A program made the position numbers and the translations under genes. The notes beneath the pieces are model-generated. The model made no database searches. It worked only from the letters and a program-made list of their open reading frames with translations, and was not told the origin of the DNA. 64,000 nucleotides of DNA. Origin: Acuticoccus sp965213555 (lineage in GTDB: Bacteria; Pseudomonadota; Alphaproteobacteria; Rhizobiales; Amorphaceae). This document shows positions 1 through 8,710 of this stretch, one piece after another (within the stretch, counting starts at the first letter, position 1; each line of letters begins with the position of its first letter). The stretch spans positions 3,844,001 through 3,908,000 of the forward strand of contig NZ_OZ243890.1 of NCBI RefSeq assembly GCF_965213555.1. Reading direction: 5' to 3'.

Positions 1-3000
1 GACCAGACCTTCGGCCGCGCGAAGGGCGTGCTCGGCCAGGACATCCTCTTCCAGCCGGCACTCAACGAGGACCTTGCGGCCACCGCGCTGTGGGGCTCGC
101 AACGGACGCACCTGTCGGGCGAGGGTCGCGCCGACGGCGTGTTCGGCCTGTGGTACGGCAAGGGACCCGGCGTCGACCGTTCAGGCGACGTGTTCCGCCA
201 CGCGAACCTTGCCGGCACCGCGCCGCTCGGCGGCGTGCTCGCCCTCATGGGCGACGATCACACGTGCGAGAGCTCGACGACGGCGCACCAGTCCGAGTTC
301 GGCATGATCAACGCGCTCATCCCGGTGCTGTCGCCGGCCGGCGTGCAGGACATCGTCGACTACGGCCTCCTCGGCATCGCCATGAGCCGCTTCGCGGGCC
401 TGTGGATCGGCTTCAAGCTGGTGAAGGACACCGTGGAGTCGACCGCGTCCATCGACGGGCGCACCGACCGCGTCGCCGTGGCGCTGCCGGAGTTCCGCTT
501 CGCTGAGCCGCCGCACATCCGCCAGGGCTTCGACGCCCTCGGCGAGGAGGCACGCCTCCACGAGGTCAAGCTGCCGGCCGCACGCGCGTTCGTCTCGGCG
601 AACCGGCTGAACCCCGTCGTCCTGCGCGGCGGCCGCAAGCCTTGGCTTGGCATCGTCGGCACCGGCAAGAGCTGGCTCGACGTCCTCGAGGCGCTCGCCG
701 CGCTCGGCATCGACGAGGTGGCCGCCGCCGACCTCGGCGTGCGCGTCATGAAGGTGGGCTGCCCCTGGCCGCTGCCGCGCGAGGACGTCGTCGCGTTCGC
801 CGACGGGCTCGAGACCATCATCGTCGTCGAGGAGAAGCGCGGGCTCATCGAGCCGCAGATGAAGGACGCGCTCTACGGCACCGCGAACGCGCCGACCATC
901 GTCGGCAAGACCGACGAGCGCGGGGCGCCGCTGTTCCGCGCCCCCGGCGCGCTCGACGCCAACCACGTGGCGCGCACCATCGGGCACCGCCTCGCCGCAC
1001 GCGGGACTGACCGGGTGGCCGAGCCGCTCGCCGCGCTCGACGCCCTCGCCGCCCGGCTCGGCGCGACGCAGGCGGTCGCCGAGCGGAGCCCGTACTTCTG
1101 CGCCGGGTGCCCGCACTCCTCCTCCACCGTCGTGCCGGAGGGCTCCCGTGCCGGGGCGGGCATCGGCTGCCACTTCATGGCGCTGTGGATGGACCGATCC
1201 ACCGAGGGGTTTACGCAGATGGGCGGCGAGGGCGCCCAGTGGATCGGCGAGGCGCCCTTCTCCACCCGCACGCACCTCTTTCAGAACCTCGGCGACGGCA
1301 CCTACAACCACTCCGGATCGCTCGCGATCCGCGCTGCGGTCGCCGCCGGCGTCAACGTCACCTACAAGATCCTGTTCAACGACGCCGTGGCGATGACCGG
1401 CGGCCAGGCCCACGATGGCGGCCTGTCGGTGCCCGCGATCGCCGCGCAGGTCCGCGCGGAGGGCGCCCGCGAGGTCGTCGTCGTCACCGACGAGCCGGAG
1501 AAGTACGACGACGTGCGGCTGCCCGGCTCGCCCGCCGTCCACCACCGCGACGACGTCGTGCCGGTGCAGGAGCGACTCGCCGGCATCCCCGGCGTCACCG
1601 TGATGATCTACGACCAGACCTGCGCGTCGGAGAAGCGGCGGCGGCGCAAGCGCGGCGCGTTCCCGGACCCCGACAAGCGCATCGTCATCAACGAGCGCGT
1701 ATGCGAGGGGTGCGGCGACTGCGGCGTGCAGTCGAACTGCGTCGCGATCCAGCCCGTGGAGACCGCGTTCGGCCGCAAGCGCCAGATCGACCAGTCGAGC
1801 TGCAACAAGGACTTCTCCTGCCTCAAGGGGTTCTGCCCGAGCTTCGTCACCGTGCACGGCGCCGAGCTCAAGGCGGCGACGATCCCCGACGTGCCCGCTG
1901 ACCTGCCCGAGCCGGAGCGTGCGCCGCTCACCGAGGCGACCGGCATCCTCGTCACCGGCGTCGGCGGCACCGGTGTCGTGACCGTCGGCGCGGTGATCGG
2001 CATGGCGGCGCACATCGAGGGGCTCGGCGCGGGCGTCATCGACATGGCCGGGCTCGCCCAGAAGGGCGGCGCGGTGCTCTCGCACATCAAGATCGCGCCG
2101 CGCCGCGAGGACATCACCACGATCCGCGTCGGACCGGGCGACGCCTCCGCCGTCCTCGGGTGCGACATCGCCGTGGCAGGGTCGGCCAAGGTGCTGTCGG
2201 CGATCGGCGAGGGCGCCGTGGTGGTTGCCAACACGCACGAGCAGATGCCTGGGGACTTCACGCGCAACATCGACTACTCGCTGCCCACGCGCCGCGTGGT
2301 CACAGCGCTGGAGGAGCGGGCGCGCACCGTGGCGTTCGATGCGACAGCGGCGGCGAACGCGCTGTTCGGCGACGCCATCGCCGCCAACATGCTCGTCATG
2401 GGCGCCGCCTTCCAGGCCGGCGGCCTCCCGTTGTCAGCCGCCTCGCTGGAGGCGGCGATCACGATGAATGGTGCAGCGGTCCCCATGAACATGGCCGCCT
2501 TCCGTGCCGGACGCCTGTCGGTCGCCGACCCCGACGCCTTCGCCGCGATGGTCGAGCAGGCCATGGGCGCCCCCCTGCCCCATCGCGTGCCGCCGGCGAC
2601 CCTCGACGAACGGATCGCGCGCTACGCCGAGAGCCTCACCGCGTACCAGAACGCGGCCTACGCCAAGCGCTTCCTCGATCGCGTCTCGGCGGTCCGCACC
2701 GCCGCCGCGCGGACCGGGGCGGACGGCGAGGCGCTCGCCGACGCCGTCGCCCGCTCGCTCTACAAGCTGATGGCGGTGAAGGACGAGTACGAGGTGGCGC
2801 GCCTGTTCGCGGACGGCGGCTTCAAGGAGCAGCTTCGGGCGCAGTTCGCCGGCTGGAAGAGCCTCGAGTTCCACATGGCGCCGCCGGTCGTATCGCGGAC
2901 TCATCCGCGGACCGGGCGTCCCCAGAAGCGCGCGTTCGGACCCTGGATGATGCGCGTGCTGCCGCTCCTTGCGCGCATGCGGCGCCTTCGCGGCACCCCG

Positions 3001-3255
3001 CTCGACGTGTTCGGCCGATCCGCCGAGCGCCGTGAGGAGCGCGCCATCCTCGCCGAGTACGAGGGGACGGTGGATCGCATCGCCGCGACGTTGACCGCCG
3101 ACCGGCTGCAGGCCGCCGTCGCCCTTGCCCGATGGCCCGAGCCGATCAAGGGCTACGGGCCGGTCCGTGCGGCGAACACCGCACGCGCGCGGGCCGAGCG
3201 CGAGCGTCTCGAGGCCGGCTACGCCGAGCGCCGCACGCTCATCGCCGCGGAGTAG
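1..3255 (+). CDS. indolepyruvate ferredoxin oxidoreductase, fused alpha/gamma type (5' end cut by window)
   Basis: The family oxidatively decarboxylates aryl pyruvates such as indolepyruvate to acyl-CoA with ferredoxin, in the cytoplasm. The reading frame is open from base 1, so the start lies outside the window; 1084 residues are visible against roughly 1150-1170 for the fused bacterial form. Visible parts in order are a pyrimidine-binding domain, a TPP domain with the segment YFCAGCPHSSST (near base 1095), an iron-sulfur region opening with CEGCGDC (near base 1702) and further cysteines through CNKDFSCLKGFCP, then the gamma-type domain opening at VTGVGGTGVVTVG (near base 1950). Alpha and gamma parts on one chain is usual for proteobacterial members. 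The downstream neighbour is a tRNA on the opposite strand, so this is the last gene of its transcript. Substrate preference cannot be read from sequence. Confidence 0.9.
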   Translation, partial: DQTFGRAKGVLGQDILFQPALNEDLAATALWGSQRTHLSGEGRADGVFGLWYGKGPGVDRSGDVFRHANLAGTAPLGGVLALMGDDHTCESSTTAHQSEFGMINALIPVLSPAGVQDIVDYGLLGIAMSRFAGLWIGFKLVKDTVESTASIDGRTDRVAVALPEFRFAEPPHIRQGFDALGEEARLHEVKLPAARAFVSANRLNPVVLRGGRKPWLGIVGTGKSWLDVLEALAALGIDEVAAADLGVRVMKVGCPWPLPREDVVAFADGLETIIVVEEKRGLIEPQMKDALYGTANAPTIVGKTDERGAPLFRAPGALDANHVARTIGHRLAARGTDRVAEPLAALDALAARLGATQAVAERSPYFCAGCPHSSSTVVPEGSRAGAGIGCHFMALWMDRSTEGFTQMGGEGAQWIGEAPFSTRTHLFQNLGDGTYNHSGSLAIRAAVAAGVNVTYKILFNDAVAMTGGQAHDGGLSVPAIAAQVRAEGAREVVVVTDEPEKYDDVRLPGSPAVHHRDDVVPVQERLAGIPGVTVMIYDQTCASEKRRRRKRGAFPDPDKRIVINERVCEGCGDCGVQSNCVAIQPVETAFGRKRQIDQSSCNKDFSCLKGFCPSFVTVHGAELKAATIPDVPADLPEPERAPLTEATGILVTGVGGTGVVTVGAVIGMAAHIEGLGAGVIDMAGLAQKGGAVLSHIKIAPRREDITTIRVGPGDASAVLGCDIAVAGSAKVLSAIGEGAVVVANTHEQMPGDFTRNIDYSLPTRRVVTALEERARTVAFDATAAANALFGDAIAANMLVMGAAFQAGGLPLSAASLEAAITMNGAAVPMNMAAFRAGRLSVADPDAFAAMVEQAMGAPLPHRVPPATLDERIARYAESLTAYQNAAYAKRFLDRVSAVRTAAARTGADGEALADAVARSLYKLMAVKDEYEVARLFADGGFKEQLRAQFAGWKSLEFHMAPPVVSRTHPRTGRPQKRAFGPWMMRVLPLLARMRRLRGTPLDVFGRSAERREERAILAEYEGTVDRIAATLTADRLQAAVALARWPEPIKGYGPVRAANTARARAERERLEAGYAERRTLIAAE

Positions 3256-3470
3256 CGCCGGCAGCGCGCAGCCATCGCCGGCGCGGTCGAGGGCACCGTC
3301 CACGCGCCGACGAAGGAGAGCGACCAGCGCCGCTGGCCCGCGACGCTCAGCGGCCCGCGGGCATCGCGGATCGAATGTCCATGGGTGTGCTGGCGATGAC
3401 GACCGGCGGTGCGCCGCCCAGCTCGCGCGTCGCCTCGGTCAGGGCGTAGGAACGGACGAATTGGCGCGGT

Positions 3471-3545
3471 TGGAGCGGGCGATGGGATTCGAACCCACGA
3501 CCCCAACCTTGGCAAGGTTGTGCTCTACCCCTGAGCTACACCCGC
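3471..3545 (-). tRNA. tRNA-Gly (anticodon GCC)
   Basis: Read on the minus strand, a 75-base cloverleaf with an encoded CCA end. Acceptor arms GCGGGTG and CGCCCGC pair with one G-T pair. The D arm is GCTC/GAGC. The anticodon stem CAACC/GGTTG encloses loop TTGCCAA with anticodon GCC. The T arm GTGGG/CCCAT encloses TTCGAAT. It lies between convergent genes for the ferredoxin oxidoreductase and glucokinase. Confidence 0.97.
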
Positions 3546-3622
3546 GCTCCGTCGCGACGTCCGGCGCATATGAACCATTAGCCGGGTGCGTGCAAGCCCC
3601 GCCGTGGTGCGCCGGCCATCGC

Positions 3623-4648
3623 TCAGACGTCGAGCCGACGGCCCGACAGGTCCATGGCGAAGCGGTCCGGCAGCGTGGCGAAGCTCGAAAGGCCGCTGAT
3701 CGCGGGCTGCGGCTCGGTGATGAGGTAGGTCGGGATCTCCCGAAGGATCGGCCCGTGCGGGGCCTTCGCCTCGAAGGCGGCGCGGAAGCCGCTCGTGGCG
3801 AGGCGGTCGGCGAAGCGTGGCACGATCCCGCCGCCGATGTAGACGCCGCCGCGGGCGAGGAAGGTCAGCGCAAGGTCGCCCGCCACGCGGCCGAGGTAGG
3901 TGAGGAAGAGGTCGATCGCCTCGTCCGCGATGGGGTCGTTGCGGGCGGCCGCCCCGGTGGCGTCGGCGCCCTCGCGACACCAGTCGCCGTCGACCCCCTC
4001 CTGCCGGGCGAGCGCCCGGTACAGCCGTGCGAGCCCATCCCCCGACAGGAGCGTCTCGGCGCTGATGCGGCCGTGCAGCCGGTCGAGGTGCGCCCAAAGC
4101 GCGAAGTCGCGCTCGCCCTCGGGTGCCAGCGATACGTGGCCGCCCTCCCCGGCGAGCGGCGTGTAGCGCTGGTCGCCATAGACGAGACCGGCGACGCCGA
4201 GCCCCGTCCCGGGACCGAGGACGACGCGCGGCGCCCGGCTCGAAGGTTCGCCGCCGCCGACCTTGAGGAGCTGATCCTCGCGAAGGTAGGGCAGCGCCAG
4301 CGCCAGCGCCTCGAAGTCGTTGAACATGATGACGGTGGACAGGTGTAGCGTCCGGGCGAGCTCGGCCGGGTCCACCGACCAGTGGGCGTTGGTGAGCTGC
4401 ACGCTCGGCGAGGTCAGCGGGCCGGCGAGCGCGACGAGGAGCGAGCGCGGCATCATCGACGTCGCGTCGAGCACCGTCGCCTCGGCGGCCTGCGCGAAGC
4501 TGTCGAACATCGTCGTCTGTACCGTCGGGAACGTGCGCAACGGGCTGTGCGCCTGGGGCAGGATCCCGAAGCGCACGTTGGTGCCGCCGATGTCGGCGAC
4601 GAGGACCGGGAAGGACAGCGGGCGGGCGCTGGAACGTGACGGGGTCAT
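3623..4648 (-). CDS. glk: glucokinase
   Basis: Phosphorylates glucose to glucose 6-phosphate with ATP in the cytoplasm. About 341 residues, close to the usual 320-340 of the bacterial ROK-unrelated glucokinase family. The N-terminal phosphate-binding segment VADIGGTNVRFG, the GPGTGLG loop, the GEGGHVSL segment and the C-terminal GGVYIGGGI are all intact. I chose the ATG at 4648 because AAGGAG lies seven bases upstream. An ATG one codon earlier and a GTG at 4666 are alternatives. The gene is monocistronic as far as I can see and is divergent from the URC pair. The 5' region holds a perfect inverted repeat (4667-4698) that could be an operator. Confidence 0.93.
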   Translation of the reverse strand: MTPSRSSARPLSFPVLVADIGGTNVRFGILPQAHSPLRTFPTVQTTMFDSFAQAAEATVLDATSMMPRSLLVALAGPLTSPSVQLTNAHWSVDPAELARTLHLSTVIMFNDFEALALALPYLREDQLLKVGGGEPSSRAPRVVLGPGTGLGVAGLVYGDQRYTPLAGEGGHVSLAPEGERDFALWAHLDRLHGRISAETLLSGDGLARLYRALARQEGVDGDWCREGADATGAAARNDPIADEAIDLFLTYLGRVAGDLALTFLARGGVYIGGGIVPRFADRLATSGFRAAFEAKAPHGPILREIPTYLITEPQPAISGLSSFATLPDRFAMDLSGRRLDV

Positions 4649-4666
4649 CATGGCGCTCCTTAGCAC

Positions 4667-4698
4667 GACCGCTTAACGCGCATCCCTCACAAGCGGTC
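4667..4698. promoter_or_regulatory. inverted repeat upstream of glk, possible operator
   Basis: GACCGCTT (4667-4674) and AAGCGGTC (4691-4698) form a perfect 8-base inverted repeat with centres 24 bases apart. It sits just upstream of the glk ribosome-binding site, inside the glk/URC divergent gap. The spacing suits a dimeric regulator on two helical turns. No regulator gene is adjacent, so the role is inferred. Confidence 0.35.
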
Positions 4699-4910
4699 GC
4701 AAGGCCCCGCTGGCAGCGTGGGCGAAGATGTGTCAGGACAGCGAGCTGCGATCGGCCACGACCCGACGCCATGCCAGCGGCCTCCTCGACGCGCCGGCGG
4801 CAAGGGGATGCTGAGTTCGTCCCGAACGCGAGGCGCGCCCCAACGCGCACGGCACCGCGCGGCGTACGGCGACCGAGGTGCACGGCATCCCTCGAGCCGC
4901 AGGTGAGACG

Positions 4911-6164
4911 ATGGGCGATCCGATCAACCGCAAGACGCACATCCGCCTCACGTCCCACCCGAGGACCGGCCGGCCGCTACGCTTCCCCGTGCGGTGGGGA
5001 GAAGCAGACCCAGTCGAACGCGGGCCCGTCGTCGGCACGGTGACGGAGCCGGCCGACCGCAACGTCATCGGCACCCACGGCGGATCGTACTCGCTCTACC
5101 GCGCGCTCGCCGTGGCCTCAGGCGCGCTGAACCCGATCCGCCGGCCGGTGCTGGACGGCACGCTCCCCACCGCGAGCATCGGCCCGTTCCCGGCCTGGAG
5201 CGCCTTGAACCGCATCGTCGCGCTGGACCCGTTCGGCCACGTGGCGGCGGATGCGTTCGCCCACCTGATCGCCGAGGGCGTCGACATCCGCCCCACCATC
5301 GCGGTGACGCGGGCGCACCTTTCCATGCGCGAGCTCTCCGACGCCGTGGCACGGGGACGCCTGGCGGCGGACGGCAACGTGCTGGCGCCGTCGGGCGACG
5401 TCGCAGTCACCAAGGTCGCCATCGAGCCGGTGTGGCACCTGCCGGGGATCGCGGAGCGCTTCGGTGTCGCCGAGGCGCGGCTGCGGCGCGTCCTGTTCGA
5501 GCAGACGGGAGGCATGTACCCCGAGCTGGTCACGCGGCCCGACCTTTCGGTCTTCCTGCCGCCCATCGGCTCCACGACGCTCTACGTGTTCGGCGATCCG
5601 CTCGCGCTCGCCGACCCGGCCTGCGCCCTCACCTGCCGCGTCCACGACGAATGCAACGGTTCGGACGTGTTCGGATCCGACATCTGCACCTGCCGTCCCT
5701 ACCTCCTGCATGGGGTCGAGGAGTGCGTCCGCGCCGCGCAGTCGGGCGGAGTGGGCCTCATCATGTACAATCGCAAGGAGGGCCGTGCGCTCGGCGAGGT
5801 GACGAAGTTCCTGGTCTACAACGCGCGCAAGCGCCAGGTGGGCGGGGACACGGCAGCGGAGTACTTCGAGCGCACCGAGTGCGTGGCCGGCGTGCAGGAC
5901 GCCCGGTTCCAGGAGCTGATGCCCGACGCGCTGCACTGGCTCGGCATCACCCGCATCGATCGCTTCGTGTCCATGAGCAACATGAAGTACGATGCGATCG
6001 TCGCCTCCGGCATCGCCGTCGGCGAGCGCGTGCCGATCCCGGACGAGCTCGTCCCGGCCGACGCCACCGTCGAGATCGAGGCCAAGAAGGCCGCGGGGTA
6101 CTACGCTCCGGCCGGGCGCGCCGGCGACCTCGGCAAGGTCAAGGGGCGCCGGCTTGACGAGTGA
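4911..6164 (+). CDS. GTP cyclohydrolase II-like protein of the URC uracil-catabolism type
   Basis: About 417 residues: an N-terminal extension of roughly 190 residues followed by a GTP cyclohydrolase II-like domain. The zinc-site spacing of RibA is kept (C in DECNGS, then CTC ten residues on), and the EGR loop appears as MYNRKEGRALGEV. It departs from true RibA: the usual EGRNIGL is altered, and the TNNP segment near the C-terminus is replaced by SMSNMKYD. These departures and the overlap with a DUF1688 gene match URC1, which in yeast acts in a uracil-degradation route. The reaction is inferred, not demonstrated. I chose ATG 4911, preceded by AGGTGAG; an in-frame ATG at 4878 would add 11 residues. 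It is probably cotranscribed with the next gene. A riboflavin role is less likely because no other rib gene is nearby. Confidence 0.8.
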   Translation: MGDPINRKTHIRLTSHPRTGRPLRFPVRWGEADPVERGPVVGTVTEPADRNVIGTHGGSYSLYRALAVASGALNPIRRPVLDGTLPTASIGPFPAWSALNRIVALDPFGHVAADAFAHLIAEGVDIRPTIAVTRAHLSMRELSDAVARGRLAADGNVLAPSGDVAVTKVAIEPVWHLPGIAERFGVAEARLRRVLFEQTGGMYPELVTRPDLSVFLPPIGSTTLYVFGDPLALADPACALTCRVHDECNGSDVFGSDICTCRPYLLHGVEECVRAAQSGGVGLIMYNRKEGRALGEVTKFLVYNARKRQVGGDTAAEYFERTECVAGVQDARFQELMPDALHWLGITRIDRFVSMSNMKYDAIVASGIAVGERVPIPDELVPADATVEIEAKKAAGYYAPAGRAGDLGKVKGRRLDE

Positions 6165-7401
6165 GGCCGCGCTCGAGGACGAGGCCGCTGCGGCGCGCGA
6201 GCTCCTCACCGCGGCGGCGGTGCGCACGCGCTCGGCCGCTGTGTTCGCGCGGATCGCGGACGGTGCGTCGGAGCACTTCACGTACGCGCCACAGGCGCTC
6301 GCCGGCATCGCGGATCGTGTCGCCTCCCTGACACGCGAGCGTCACTTCGACCTCGCCGTCCCGCTCCACTCCCGCTTCAGGCACTTCGAGGCGGGCGGGA
6401 TCGATCGCGTCGGGAGCCTCGCGGCGGCGCGCGGCTGGACGACCCCGGAGGCCGCGGCGCGCGGGCTCGCCGACCTCGCGGTGGTGTCCGTGCTGCTCGA
6501 CGCAGGGGCCGGGCCGCGCTGGCGCTACACTGAGGCGGCCACCGGAACCGAGGCGGTGCGCTCCGAGGGGCTCGCCCTTGCGTCCCTGTCGATGTTCGCC
6601 GGCGGGGCGTTCTCCGCGGTCCCCGCCGACCCGCTGCGCGTGGACGCCGCTGCGCTCGCGACGCTCGGCGCCGACGAGCTCGCTGCGGGCTTCCAAGTCT
6701 CGGCGGACAACCCTCTGGAAGGGGTTGAGGGGCGGCTCGGCCTCCTCGCGGCCCTTGCCGATGCGGTCCGATCGGCGCCCGACCTGTTCACGCAGGAGGA
6801 CGATCCGCGGCCGGGCGGCATCATCGACGCGCTGGCCGCCGACGCCGAGAACGGCACGGTCCAAGCCGAGGCGATCCTCGAGGCCGTGCTTGAGGGGCTC
6901 GGGCCGATCTGGCCGAGCCGGCTCACCCTCGCGGGCGTCCCGCTCGGCGACGCATGGCCGTACCCGCCGATCGGGGACGGGAGGGCACCGGGCAGTGACG
7001 TCGTGCCCTTCCACAAGCTGTCCCTATGGCTGTCCCTGTCCCTCGTCGAGCCGCTCGGCGTGCGTGGGATCGCCGTCGCTGGCCTCGACGCGCTGCCCGG
7101 GCTCGCGGAGTACCGCAACGGAGGGCTGTTCGTGGACGGTGGCGCGCTGGTCCAACGGCACGAGGCACCGCCGCTCGACGTCGGGCATCCGATGATCGTC
7201 GAGTGGCGCGCGGCCACCGTCACGCTGCTCGACCGGCTGGCCCCGCTCGTGCGCGAGGGGCTCGGCGTGAGCGCGGACGACCTTCCGCTCGCCGCGATCC
7301 TGGAGGGCGGCACGTGGGCCGCCGGCCGGCGCCTCGCCGCCGAGCGCCGCGCGGACGCCTCGCCCCCCATCGCGATCGTCAGCGACGGCACCGTCTTCTA
7401 G
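6154..7401 (+). CDS. DUF1688 / URC4-like uracil-catabolism protein
   Basis: About 415 residues, matching the DUF1688 (URC4/Urg3) family in length and in the segments VPLHSRFRHFEAGG, FQVSADNPLEGVEGR, LTLAGVPLGDAWP and VPFHKLSLWLSLSLVEPL. The family is needed for uracil breakdown in yeast by the URC route; its chemistry is not settled. The frame has no ATG or GTG at the right place. The best start is TTG at 6154, with AAGGGG eight bases upstream, which makes an 11-base overlap with the preceding gene and suggests translational coupling. A uracil phosphoribosyltransferase gene, often linked to this pair, is not in the window. Function is inferred from family and pairing. Confidence 0.8.
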   Translation: MTSEAALEDEAAAARELLTAAAVRTRSAAVFARIADGASEHFTYAPQALAGIADRVASLTRERHFDLAVPLHSRFRHFEAGGIDRVGSLAAARGWTTPEAAARGLADLAVVSVLLDAGAGPRWRYTEAATGTEAVRSEGLALASLSMFAGGAFSAVPADPLRVDAAALATLGADELAAGFQVSADNPLEGVEGRLGLLAALADAVRSAPDLFTQEDDPRPGGIIDALAADAENGTVQAEAILEAVLEGLGPIWPSRLTLAGVPLGDAWPYPPIGDGRAPGSDVVPFHKLSLWLSLSLVEPLGVRGIAVAGLDALPGLAEYRNGGLFVDGGALVQRHEAPPLDVGHPMIVEWRAATVTLLDRLAPLVREGLGVSADDLPLAAILEGGTWAAGRRLAAERRADASPPIAIVSDGTVF

Positions 7402-7464
7402 AGCGTCCCAGGCCTTCTCAGGCCCGGATAAGATCCTCAGGCTCGTTGGTCCGGAGCGGTCTTC

Positions 7465-7494
7465 TTGGGGTGGGGGGCTCCCCCTAACCCCCAA
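7465..7494. terminator. G-rich stem-loop after the URC pair, possible terminator
   Basis: TTGGGG-T-GGGGG pairs with CCCCC-TAA-CCCCCAA around a short loop, 64 bases past the URC4 stop. Flanking GCGGT and ACCGC extend the symmetry. There is no T-run after it, so it may be a transcript-end hairpin or part of the adjacent mobile-element remnant. Confidence 0.4.
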
Positions 7495-7611
7495 ACCGCC
7501 CGAGGCCATGTCCTCAATGACCGGAAGCCACCAAGACCCGACGGATCTGCTCGGAGGGGACGGGGCAGGCGAGATCGTGGCCGAACGAGCGGAACCGAGG
7601 GGGCGCAGCGG

Positions 7612-7719
7612 GCGGTGATCGAGCCGCTGCTTCCGACCGACGTGCGGCTCCTGCCCTGGGACGACCGCACAGGGCTGGCAGGGATCGTCCGGAGCTCGCC
7701 GCGGTCCGCCTCCGGCGTC
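7612..7719 (+). pseudogene. remnant of an IS5-family transposase N-terminus
   Basis: One frame reads VIEPLLPTDVRLLPWDDR and continues GLAGIVRSS. This matches the N-terminal pattern of the IS5-family transposase at 22.3 kb (LKPLLPTDVKGVPRVDDRR, then ICGIVHVLRSG). Only about 34 residues are recognisable and the reading then loses the pattern. The whole 7402-7882 gap holds this scrap and the G-rich hairpin. I see no intact gene there. Confidence 0.55.
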
Positions 7720-7882
7720 GCCGTATCAAGGCGGTGTCCTAGCGCGGCTGCGCGGTCAGGAGTCGGTCCCACGGGCCCGGTTGAGCGCAGCTCCGTTCGC
7801 TGGCGCGGCTCAGATCGGGCGGCAGCACGGGGATCGCAGCCTTCTCGAGGTTGGTGCTTGTCCCCCATGATGGCGTCCCACG

Positions 7883-8710
7883 TTAGGGAAGCTGATGTCG
7901 AGATGGTGCTCCAGCCTGGTCGGCCTCGATCACCATGAGGTCATAGGCGGGCTGGATGTGGTCAGGCAGCTCGCGGCGCAGCGTCTCGTAGTCGAGGTCC
8001 TGGTGGAGGTTGGTGAGGACGCCGCGCTCGGCCCCCATCCGCTCCAGCCAGTGCACGGCCTCGTCCACGGTGAGGTGGCTCGCGTGCGTGCGGTAGCGCA
8101 GCGCGTCGATCACCCAGACCACGAGGCCCTCGACGAAGGGGAGCGAGTCGAGGGGCAGGTCGTTGAGGTCGCTGGAGTAGGCGACGTCGCCGACCCGGTA
8201 GCCCAGCGACTCGATGCTGCCGTGCACCTGCGCGAAGGGCTGCAGCGTCAACGGACCGCCGGCGCCCTCGATGACGAAGGCGTGACCGGGGTTGATCTCG
8301 TGCGCGTCGAGGATCGGCGGGTAGCCCTTGGCCACCGGGCGGAAGCAGTAGGCGAAGGCCTCCTCGGCGCGGGCGCGGGTCGCGCGGTCCATGTAGACCG
8401 GCACGCGGCTCCCCTGGGCGAGGGCAAAGCCCCGAAGGTCGTCGATGCCGTGGATGTGGTCGGCGTGGGAGTGGGTGTAGACCACGGCGTCGAGCGCGCG
8501 CACGTTTGCGGCCAAGAGCTGCTCGCGCATGTCCGGCCCGGTGTCGACGAGGACCCGGGTGACACCCTCCTCGCCGACCTGCTCGATGAGGAGGGCGCAG
8601 CGGCGCCGCCGGTTGCGCGGGTTCTCGGGGTCGCACCGGCCCCAGTCCCCGCCCGCGCGCGGCACGCCGCCGGACGAGCCGCAGCCCAGGATCGTGAAGC
8701 GGTGGCGCAT
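7883..8710 (-). CDS. MBL-fold metal-dependent hydrolase, PhnP-like
   Basis: A 275-residue metallo-beta-lactamase-fold protein. It opens with the family signature ILGCGSSGGVPR and carries the metal motif HSHADHIHGIDD (around residues 78-90). Its start ATG overlaps the tatD stop (ATGA), so it is translated as the third gene of metG-tatD-MBL, the arrangement common in alphaproteobacteria. PhnP proper is a cyclic phosphodiesterase of phosphonate breakdown, but no phn genes are here, so the substrate is unknown. The C-terminus (TLRRELPDHIQPAYDLMVIE) is complete. Confidence 0.85.
   Translation of the reverse strand: MRHRFTILGCGSSGGVPRAGGDWGRCDPENPRNRRRRCALLIEQVGEEGVTRVLVDTGPDMREQLLAANVRALDAVVYTHSHADHIHGIDDLRGFALAQGSRVPVYMDRATRARAEEAFAYCFRPVAKGYPPILDAHEINPGHAFVIEGAGGPLTLQPFAQVHGSIESLGYRVGDVAYSSDLNDLPLDSLPFVEGLVVWVIDALRYRTHASHLTVDEAVHWLERMGAERGVLTNLHQDLDYETLRRELPDHIQPAYDLMVIEADQAGAPSRHQLP

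Noticed and set aside
181..2238. Minus-strand open frame of about 680 codons
   Set aside because: Antisense shadow of the ferredoxin oxidoreductase gene; no family motif is visible.
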